Under the pieces are notes generated by a model. The model was not told the origin of the DNA and ran no database searches. It saw nothing but the letters and a program-made list of their open reading frames with translations. Shown one piece after another: positions 56,480 to 64,000 of a stretch of 64,000 nt of DNA. How positions within the stretch are numbered: position 1 is the stretch's first letter; every line of letters begins with the position of its first letter. The DNA is from Isoetes taiwanensis (taxonomy: Eukaryota > Streptophyta > Lycopodiopsida > Isoetales > Isoetaceae): contig JAJEKV010000057.1 of assembly GCA_021234155.1 (NCBI GenBank), positions 5,673,821 to 5,737,820 of the forward strand, read 5' to 3'. Both the position numbers and the translations under genes were made by a program.

Positions 56480-57306
56480 GTAAATGAATCATATTTTTTG
56501 CAATTTTTTAGCGACCTAAAGGCTTTCTTGCTTCAAAGGCACTATGACCATTAAAAGAACACCCTTTATATGCAGGCCGCAAGCTACTTGGAGCAAAAAG
56601 AGACCGTACTTTTTCTTAAGTTAATGAATGGGTGCTTATATGGGTTGTTTCATGTATTAATTTCATGGCTGGTATAAATGCAATATGCATGTAGAGAAAT
56701 CATCTCTCTTTTCATAAGTGGTTCATCTTTTGCAAGCCTAACAAAGTGTATGTTCCAAACCAATGAGAAACTGGGCCCCGATTTCAACTTTGTCAGGTAA
56801 TCAACTCATCATTTCTTAGTTTGCTTGTAAATGCCAAGAAATAAAAATTCTTGTTTTGTAAGACAATTCAATTAGCTTAAACCATTTTCATGTAAATGTT
56901 GAATTTATGAAGAAAGAAGATTTCAATATATGCTAGACTTTTACAAGTTGGAAAAATAGTTACTTAGTAAGATTTACAAAAAGGCAAAGGAACCTGTTAT
57001 GAATATGAGGGAAGCTTGTTTCCACAATCAACTTCCCAAGTGCTTAGTGTTCTGATGGGTGGCCAAATAAAGAATCAGACAGCACCAATCAAGGTTATAT
57101 AGAATCCACCTACTTGAACAATTGTCATAAATGCACAATAGAGTGTAGAGCATTGTTTAACAGTATCACAATATGAGGATGCATACTCATTTGCCTAAAT
57201 TGGCCATGATATGCTCATTCCTAATGCAGAATTATTAGAATTAGAATTAACTAATTTCATGCCCACTTTAGACCTTGAAAGGTCATGTAGCGAACAAGCA
57301 TACATT
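56480..57306. other. Stretch without a gene
   Basis: No gene or defined repeat is supported here. It is AT-rich and may include the 3' untranslated region of the minus-strand LINE fragment that follows. Confidence 0.5.
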
Positions 57307-57312
57307 TATTGT

Positions 57313-58100
57313 TCACAGTTTCAATACTAATGAACGGTGTGCTTCTATAGCTCTGAAGTAGAGACCAAGCACCATAGGATCATTATCTAATAAAGATGAG
57401 AAATTAGCAGCTTGTATACAGAATCTGGCCCAGATCTCTTCATAAGCTGAACAGTGCAAAAATACATGAGTCTCATCCTCGACCATGTTCAGCTTGCATG
57501 CTTCACAAAATCTTTCTCCTTTTGGAGTCTTCGACCATCTGCCTGTTTCCACATGTAGCCTGGGGAAACTTGTTCTATACCTTGCAATGTACTTCTTCAG
57601 GAAACTTGGCAATTGAGCTTTCAGGTAGTTACACTAGCAAAGGGTTTACCTCTGATGCATATGTGATCATCCGTGAGCCCTTGTTTGCCCAAAGTTTCTC
57701 TACAACTCGTGTCTGCACCAAATCTCGAGCGCTAAGAGCTATGTCCGGCAACTGATGCATAGATAATCCCCATTTTTCAGCCCATATAGTCACCTCCCGA
57801 CACCAGCTTGATGATGATGATTGCGCCAATGCCATCTTAGGCAAACACCCATCTGGCTGTTTGTGAAGCCTTACAACAAAGTTCAGTGTCTGGTATAGTG
57901 CCTTGGCCTCAAGCGGGAGCATGTCAGATTCTACAAGTAGTATCGCATATGGGATCTGTGATTTAATCCCTAATTCCTCCCTGAGAAATATCTTCAGGAC
58001 TGATTCAATTTGAGTCCATTGTTGTGTTGAAATGCATAGCCCCCAGATAGGTGATCCATACAAGATTACGGTCTGTACCAACGTCTTGAATAAGATTTTT
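57313..58100 (-). pseudogene. LINE ORF2 C-terminal fragment
   Basis: Read from 58081 down, the sequence VQTVILYGSPIWGLCI is the post-catalytic part of an L1-type reverse transcriptase. In the next frame (57612-57313), FCEACKLNMVEDETHVFLHC is the zinc-binding region (C-x2-C...H-x4-C) at the C-terminus of plant LINE ORF2 proteins. The catalytic part is absent because the fragment stops at the CACTA-like end at 58119. The family differs from the LINEs at 0-2.2 and 48-51 kb. Confidence 0.85.
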
Positions 58101-58118
58101 TGAGCCCCCAGTCTGTGA

Positions 58119-58700
58119 CACTACAAGGGATAGTCGACCTTCAACGACGTCCACAGGTTGAAGAACGACGTCTAATCGTCTATGAACGACGACAACGTCG
58201 TTTGACGACTTTGACATCATTCAACGGCATCATAGCGTCGTTCATCGACGCCACACGGAGCTGATGTGTCGCGTCGGCCGGCGTGGCATGGTGCTGTTGC
58301 CAAGCTGGCAGGCCTGCGTGTCAAGACACGTCAGCTAGACGTCATTTAACGACGTCTTACAGCTGATGTGTCCACCATGCCTGCGTGGCATGGTGCTGTT
58401 GCCAAGCTGGCAGGCCTGCGTGACAAGACACGTCACCTAGCCATCATTCAACGACATCGCACAGAGCTGACGTGTCCACCATGCCTGCGTGGCATGATGC
58501 TATTGCCAAGCTGGCAGGCCTGCGTGACAAGACACGTCAGCTAGACGTCGTTCAACGACGTGTAGTACGAAGATTTTAACACGTCAGCTTGACGTGTTAA
58601 ACGACGTGGCATACGAAAATTTTAACACGTCAGCTTGAGTCGTTAAACGACGTGCGTACGAAAATTTTAAGATAAAAACAATATCCGATCTATCTATTCT
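58119..58700. mobile_element. CACTA-like terminus with subterminal repeats
   Basis: CACTACAAGGG at 58119 is a CACTA-type transposon end. It is followed by many AACGACGTC and GACGTCGTT motifs, then ordered tandem repeats, as in CACTA subterminal regions where the transposase binds. The opposite end is not clear; a related block with GACGTCGTTGAACGACGTC occurs at 59757-59780 and 62442-62465. It abuts the LINE fragment, so it probably inserted into that LINE. Confidence 0.55.
58258..58565. repeat. 103-bp tandem repeat, three copies
   Basis: Units at 58258-58360, 58361-58462 and 58463-58565 share TTGCCAAGCTGGCAGGCCTG, a palindrome-rich core, and AAGACACGTCA. Each ends in an AACGACGTC-type motif. 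A shorter ~47-bp repeat with TTTTAACACGTCAGCTTGA follows (58571-58670). Confidence 0.92.
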
Positions 58701-58724
58701 CAAGAAAAAAGTAGGGCAGATCCG

Positions 58725-59054
58725 ATGGCGATAACCCGAAGCAAGTGTCGAATCCTTCGGATGTTGAAGGACTTGGCTACTTGTGCAGGAGGTAGGCCTG
58801 CTAGTTCAAGGCGCAGGTCATCAGTCGCGAAGTCAGCACCGGTAAAGGGAAACAGATGCAAGGGAAAGCAGAAACTCAGATCATCAAAATCAATGAAAAA
58901 ACTTTCCACTGATCAATCCAACACCAGCAGAGAGCCCGAAAAAAAGAGGTTAAAGATTGTTCACGTTGTGTCTGACATGTCCTCGGATGATGACTCAGAA
59001 GACTCCGCAGGATACATTGGCTATGCATTTCCCAGGCATACCATCATAGGCTGA
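58725..59054 (+). CDS. Small basic protein of unknown function
   Basis: An ATG at 58725 opens a 109-residue frame. The N-terminal half is rich in arginine, lysine and serine (RRRSSVAKSAPVKGNRCKGK), with a nuclear-localisation-like EKKRLK. An acidic patch (SDMSSDDDSEDS) precedes a short hydrophobic end. It follows the tandem repeats of the CACTA-like end, where a transposon-encoded gene would start, so it may be the first exon of a transposon protein. I recognise no family, and it could be chance. Confidence 0.3.
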   Translation: MAITRSKCRILRMLKDLATCAGGRPASSRRRSSVAKSAPVKGNRCKGKQKLRSSKSMKKLSTDQSNTSREPEKKRLKIVHVVSDMSSDDDSEDSAGYIGYAFPRHTIIG

Positions 59055-59316
59055 CCAAGATGTTTTTGTAAATCAATGAAAATATCAATAAAAAAGTTCC
59101 CCCCGGAATTTCCTCTCCCCAAGGCCCTGGGGACCGACGGGCGACCTCCCCTCTCTGGAGCCGCGATTTGGCTCTGCCAATGGACTCAGAACGTCGACAT
59201 TGCCCTGGGGACCAAGTTCCGTGGCCAGAAGACCACCCGACCTCCAAGAAGCGCCAAAGTAGCTCATGTCCACCACACTCGTTGTCAATTGGCCTAGGAT
59301 GTGGATGCGGGATACT

Positions 59317-59725
59317 GTCGTGGAGGGCGTGAGTGTTTCTTTCTTTTGCAAAACCGACCTTGTAACTTGCTCCCTAGGGTAATTTCGCCATTCCGGACGT
59401 ATTGGCGAGGTCGATTTGCCATTCTGGAGCCTCCCCGGTGCCCGAACGACAAAACACTGTGGTTTCTATAAGGTCGACCGCAGGACGCTCCGCGGTTTGA
59501 CAAGTTCTCCCGGACCGATCTGGAATCTTTTGGGCCTTCCCGAAGAGGGGCCACTGAACGGAGGATTCAACGGTCGGATAGGGGAACCGGGCTCCGGGAG
59601 GGTGATCGTTAGCGTGCGGCCCCCCGGGGGAGCGCTGCCAGGAAGGGCTGCCTCGGGAACTTTTTTGGATCCCGCCTCCTGGGGCCCGGACTCTCCCCTC
59701 TTGTGATGGAGCCCTGCAAGGTCCT
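59317..59725. repeat. GC-rich 0.4-kb repeat family
   Basis: Four copies start GTCGTGGAGGGCGTGAGTG at 59317, 60688, 62003 and 63373. Each has CGGTTTGACAAGTTCTCCCG, a GAACGGAGGATTCAACGG-like segment and TTTTTTGGATCC, and ends CCTGCAAGGTCCT. Open frames run through the copies on both strands because of the GC content. They differ in frame and end points between copies, so I do not call a gene. The origin is unknown. Confidence 0.85.
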
Positions 59726-60296
59726 CATGTCAGCTACATAGTGGACGCCACGTGTACGACGTCGTTGAACGACGTCATGTACGTGGCTGCCACGTCAGCA
59801 ACGGCGCTGGCAATGCCGCGCTCGATAATGTTGTTTAGTCACTTTGGCTTAACCAAATGAACTTTACATCTTGAACCATCATAGCCTAACCAACTGGCCA
59901 ATTAACCAACTGGGCTTTACATCCGGAACTAGCCTTGCCTAACCAATTGGCCAAAACATCAGGGAAATCTATCCCACCCTCCGAATGATTGTGTCAACAA
60001 ATCCCCACAAGCACATCACTGATGTTATAATTTCCTAGCCGACGAAGGAAATTCTGAAGATCTAATGGCATGAATGAGTATGGATAACTTTCCTTAACCA
60101 CCCAGGCCTAAGTAACTGGCTATAACATCCAGATATTTACAAGAAATCCATCCCACCTTCCAAATGCTGCTGTTAAGAAATGCCCCACAAGCATGTCACT
60201 AAGAGCTATCTCCATGGGTCCGTTGCATTAGAAGTATAATTGTCCTCGAGCATCATGCTTTTGCTGCGGACACAATCAACACCGTACTTCCCCTCC

Positions 60297-60671
60297 ACAA
60301 GCATATCACTAAGATATATCTCCACGGGACCCTACCAACACCGTACTTCCACTCCACAAGCATTTCACTAAGATCTATCTCTACGGGGGGACTGTTGTAA
60401 TCTCTTCCACTAAAACTATGATCGTACCATCCTCAAGCATCATGCAACTACAGAGCCGTACTTCTCCATCCACGGTGGGTCTATGTGTCATCTGACATCC
60501 ATGTCTTCCATGCCCCCACAAGAACTCGAACTCAAGATCTGCTCCAATACCAAACTCTAATACCAAAAGTATCATTCTTTAACCTACAGGCCTAACCAAC
60601 TAGTCAAAACATTGGATGTCTATGGGAAATCCATCCCACCCTCTTATGGTGTTGTTAAGAAACACCCCAAA
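60297..60671 (-). repeat. Short repeat family, fourth copy
   Basis: Same family, inside unit 1 of the 3' tandem duplication. It carries the primer-site-like motif twice on the minus strand (TTTGGTATTAGAG and TTTGGTATTGGAG, 60538-60570). Confidence 0.6.
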
Positions 60672-60984
60672 ATGGATGCCGGATACTGTCGTGGAGGGCG
60701 TGAGTGTTTCTTTCTTTTGCAAAACCGACCTTGTAACTTGCTCCCTAGGGTAATTTCGCCATTCCGGACGTATTGGCGAGGTCGATTTGCCATTCTGGAG
60801 CCTCCCCGGTGCCCGAACGACAAAACACTGTGGTTTCTATAAGGTCGACCGCAGGACGCTCCGCGGTTTGACAAGTTCTCCCGGACCGATCTGGAATCTT
60901 TTGGGCCTTCCCGAAGAGGGGCCCCTGAACGGAGGATCCAACGGTCGGATAGGGGAACAAGGCTCCGGGAAGGTGGTCGTTAGC

Positions 60985-61650
60985 AGGGTTGCCCTTAAGG
61001 CCAAATTTGTCTAAGCATAATTTAGAAGGCCAGGCGAATAATAGAGTTGCAAGATTAGCTATGCTGGCGAATGTTTTCTAGACACGAATGTTTTTTATAG
61101 AAATCTAGGCGAATCATGGCCAATATTATTTTGCCAAGATTTGAGTGTCTTTATTTTTCAGGTGCAATTTCTGAGGTGAAATTTTATTCACCGCATCCAT
61201 ATTTAATAAAGGACAAATACCACAATTGCAAATGAGCATGTGGCTTATCGTTGTAGATAAAACAAATCTATTAAAAGGAAGGTCTGTAAAAAAATGCTCT
61301 CCAATGCATCCATAGAAGTATTTGAAACACAATGACTACAAAATAACTCTTAAAATTATCATATGTACCTGGATGGATATGGAGAACAGATAGGTTATGA
61401 AGAAAGCCTAGAATATTAGGCGAATCCTTAAAAAATCTTCGAGAAGGAGGGTAGAGGATAAGGCGAATCCATAGTTATGACGCTTAGTGGATGTGGCGAA
61501 TTTTCAAGTGGAGTGAGATTTGTTTGTAGAGAAGTTGGCTAATTTTATTTTTTTCATCTACAACGGACCCTACTAAACCATAGCGTCAAAATTTCTCGAT
61601 ACCCTTGAAAAATAGCCTTTTGGCGAACTTTCGTCCTTAAGGGCTACCCT
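60985..61650. mobile_element. Mutator-like miniature element, 666 bp
   Basis: The ends are AGGGTTGCCCTTAAGG and, inverted, AGGGTAGCCCTTAAGG (16 bp, one mismatch). They are flanked by a 10-bp duplication GGTCGTTAGC (60975-60984 and 61651-61660). Three sister copies of the surrounding GC-rich repeat lack the insertion, confirming the borders. The body is AT-rich, without a supported gene, and contains seven GGCGAA motifs, mostly preceded by A or T. TIR length and duplication size fit a small Mutator-like element. Confidence 0.88.
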
Positions 61651-62002
61651 GGTCGTTAGCGTGCGGCCCCCCGGGGAGCGCTGCCAGGAAGGGCTGCCTC
61701 GGGAACTTTTTTGGATCCCGCCTCCTGGGGCCCGGACTCTCCCCTCTTGTGAGGGAGCCCTGCAAGGTCCTGGCCTCGTTTGACTTGGGGAAGGGTGCCA
61801 GCTCGGTTGCCCCGCAACGGGCTGCCCCAACCGTTCTAATGCTAACCCTTTGACCTAGGCCTTCTCCGAAAATTCCGAAAATTGGGCTGTGTGCTGGAGA
61901 TGAATTAGGAATCCAGCTGGCAAAAAATCAGAATTTATTTTCGTACAATGCATTAATTACGAATTTATGAGTGTCTTGCCCCTGCAAAAGCGCCCAGCTC
62001 AT

Positions 62003-64000
62003 GTCGTGGAGGGCGTGAGTGTTTCTTTCTTTTGCAAAACCGACATTGTAACTTGCTCCCTAGGATAATTTCGTCATTTTGGACGACTTGGCGAGGTCAA
62101 TTTGCCATTCCGGAGCCTCTCCAGTGCCCGAACGACAAAACACTGCGGTTTCTACAAGGCCGACCTCAGGACGCTCCGCGGTTTGACAAGTTCTCCCGGA
62201 CCGATCTGGAATCTTTTGGGCCTTCCCGAAGAGGGGCCCCTGAACGGAGGATCCAACGGTCGGATAGGGGAACCGGGCTCCGGGAGGGTGGTCGTTAGCG
62301 TGCGGCCCCCGGGGGAGCGCTGCCAGGAAGGGCTGCCTCGGGAACTTTTTTGGATCCTGCCTCCTGGGGCCCGGACTCTCCCCTCTTGTGATGGAGCCCT
62401 GCAAGGTCCTCATGTCAGCTACATAGTGGACGCCACGTGTACGACGTCGTTGAACGACGTCATGTACGTGGCTGCCACGTCAGCAACGGCGCTGGCAATG
62501 CCGCGCTCGATAATGTTGTTTAGTCACTTTGGCTTAACCAAATGAACTTTACATCTTGAACCATCATAGCCTAACCAACTGGCCAATTAACCAACTGGGC
62601 TTTACATCCGGAACTAGCCTTGCCTAACCAATTGGCCAAAACATCAGGGAAATCTATCCCACCCTCCGAATGATTGTGTCAACAAATCCCCACAAGCACA
62701 TCACTGATGTTATAATTTCCTAGCCGACGAAGGAAATTCTGAAGATCTAATGGCATGAATGAGTATGGATAACTTTCCTTAACCACCCAGGCCTAAGTAA
62801 CTGGCTATAACATCCAGATATTTACAAGAAATCCATCCCACCTTCCAAATGCTGCTGTTAAGAAATGCCCCACAAGCATGTCACTAAGAGCTATCTCCAT
62901 GGGTCCGTTGCATTAGAAGTATAATTGTCCTCGAGCATCATGCTTTTGCTGCGGACACAATCAACACCGTACTTCCCCTCCACAAGCATATCACTAAGAT
63001 ATATCTCCACGGGACCCTACCAACACCGTACTTCCACTCCACAAGCATTTCACTAAGATCTATCTCTACGGGGGGACTGTTGTAATCTCTTCCACTAAAA
63101 CTATGATCGTACCATCCTCAAGCATCATGCAACTACAGAGCCGTACTTCTCCATCCACGGTGGGTCTATGTGTCATCTGACATCCATGTCTTCCATGCCC
63201 CCACAAGAACTCGAACTCAAGATCTGCTCCAATACCAAACTCTAATACCAAAAGTATCATTCTTTAACCTACAGGCCTAACCAACTAGTCAAAACATTGG
63301 ATGTCTATGGGAAATCCATCCCACCCTCTTATGGTGTTGTTAAGAAACACCCCAAAATGGATGCCGGATACTGTCGTGGAGGGCGTGAGTGTTTCTTTCT
63401 TTTGCAAAACCGACCTTGTAACTTGCGCCCTAGGGTAATTTCGCCATTCCGGACGACTTGGCGAGGTCGATTTGCCATTCCGGAGCCTCCCTGGTGCCCG
63501 AACGACAAAACACTGCGGTTTCTACAAGGCAGACTGCAGGACGCTCCGCGGTTTGACAAGTTCTCCCGGACCGATCTGGAATCTTTTGGGCCTTCCCGAA
63601 GAGGGGCCCCTGAACGGAGGATTCAACGGTCGAATAGGGGAACCGGGCTCCGGGAGGGTGGTCCTTGGCGTGCGGCCCCCCGGGGGAGCGCTGCCAGGAC
63701 GGCTGCCTCATGAACTTTTTTGGATCCTGCCTCCTGGGGCCCGGACTCTCCCCTCTTGTGATGGAGCCCTGCAAGGTCCTGGCCTCATTTGACTTGGGGA
63801 AGGGTGCTAGCTCGATTGCCCCGCAACGGGCTGCCCCGACCGTTCTAATGCTAATTCTTTGACCTAGACCTTCTCCAAAAATTCCAAAAATTGGGCTGTG
63901 TGCTGGAGATGAATTAGGAATCCATCTGGCAAAAAATCAGAATTTATTCTCGTACAATGCATTAATTACGAATTTATGAGTGTCTTGCCCCTGCAAAGGC
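62003..64000. repeat. Tandem duplication unit 2
   Basis: The same order of parts as unit 1 but without the Mutator-like insertion. The last bases of the window equal 61981-61990 of unit 1, so the unit ends at about the window edge and a further unit could follow. Equivalent positions before the insertion are 2685-2686 bp apart. Confidence 0.9.
62982..63356 (-). repeat. Short repeat family, fifth copy
   Basis: Same family, inside unit 2 of the tandem duplication, reading the same as the copy 2685 bp upstream over the compared lines. Confidence 0.6.

Larger units (their letters stand above)
59317..62002. repeat. Tandem duplication unit 1
   Basis: A composite unit: the GC-rich 0.4-kb repeat (59317), a CACTA-like fragment (59726-59830), a part of the large duplicated block (59830-60290), the short primer-site-like repeat (60297-60671), a second GC-rich repeat (60688), a Mutator-like insertion (60985-61650) and a trailing segment to GTGTCTTGCCCCTGC. 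Without the insertion it would be about 2.01 kb. Confidence 0.9.

Noticed and set aside
58119-59830. A complete CACTA element ending near 59830
   Set aside because: No TTGTAGTG terminus or 3-bp duplication is visible at the right side; the shared ACGTC-rich block at 59757 also occurs inside the tandem units.
59416-63862. Several overlapping frames of 70-150 residues on both strands in the GC-rich repeats
   Set aside because: They change frame and end points between copies and occur on both strands, as expected from GC-rich repeat DNA without coding constraint.

Overview
The window looks like a transposon-rich stretch of a land-plant nuclear genome. The evidence is GT-AG introns, a chromodomain Ty3/gypsy element primed by initiator tRNA, several LINEs, Mutator- and CACTA-like DNA elements, and one multi-exon host gene for a plastid-type S1 RNA-binding protein. 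A non-seed plant such as a fern or lycophyte is my guess, from the DUF7869-like transposase gene and the repeat style. Nothing here identifies the species.

Layout: 0-2.2 kb is a decayed LINE on the minus strand. 3.6-4.45 kb holds an LTR-like end and a microsatellite-tailed repeat. 4.45-17.6 kb is a complete but frame-broken Ty3/gypsy chromovirus with 1.6-kb LTRs and a 5-bp target duplication; its long 5' region carries several non-canonical ORFs and a histone H3-like sequence. 18.88-27.52 kb is an 8.6-kb DNA transposon with 30-bp terminal inverted repeats and a 4-bp target duplication. 27.5-39 kb is mostly featureless, with a SINE and small repeats. 39.1-43.4 kb is the S1-domain gene. 44-64 kb is a mosaic of duplicated repeats, including a large duplication, a Pack-MULE-like element, LINE fragments, a CACTA-like end and a ~2.0-kb tandem duplication carrying a second Mutator-like insertion.

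The most unusual system is the 8.6-kb element. It carries two divergent genes: a minus-strand DUF7869-like (probable RNase H-fold) transposase gene and a plus-strand six-exon gene for a ParB-like domain followed by a beta-class (motif IV then motif I) DNA methyltransferase. About 27 copies of a 16-bp perfect or near-perfect palindrome, GGTATAAATTTATACC, lie in the shared promoter region and in introns 1, 2 and 5 of the methylase gene. I saw none in its exons and none elsewhere in the window. Promoter copies are spaced at about 21 or 32 bp (two or three helical turns), and the intron 2 set is itself a ~175-bp near-perfect inverted repeat. My inference is a mobile element encoding its own DNA-marking enzyme together with cognate sites.

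Limits: both genes of that element and the chromovirus carry many single-base frameshifts, often at homopolymers. Copies of the same repeat differ preferentially at CAG/CTG-type triplets. Some apparent decay may therefore be consensus error in methylated repeats, and I cannot separate this from true mutation by reading alone.
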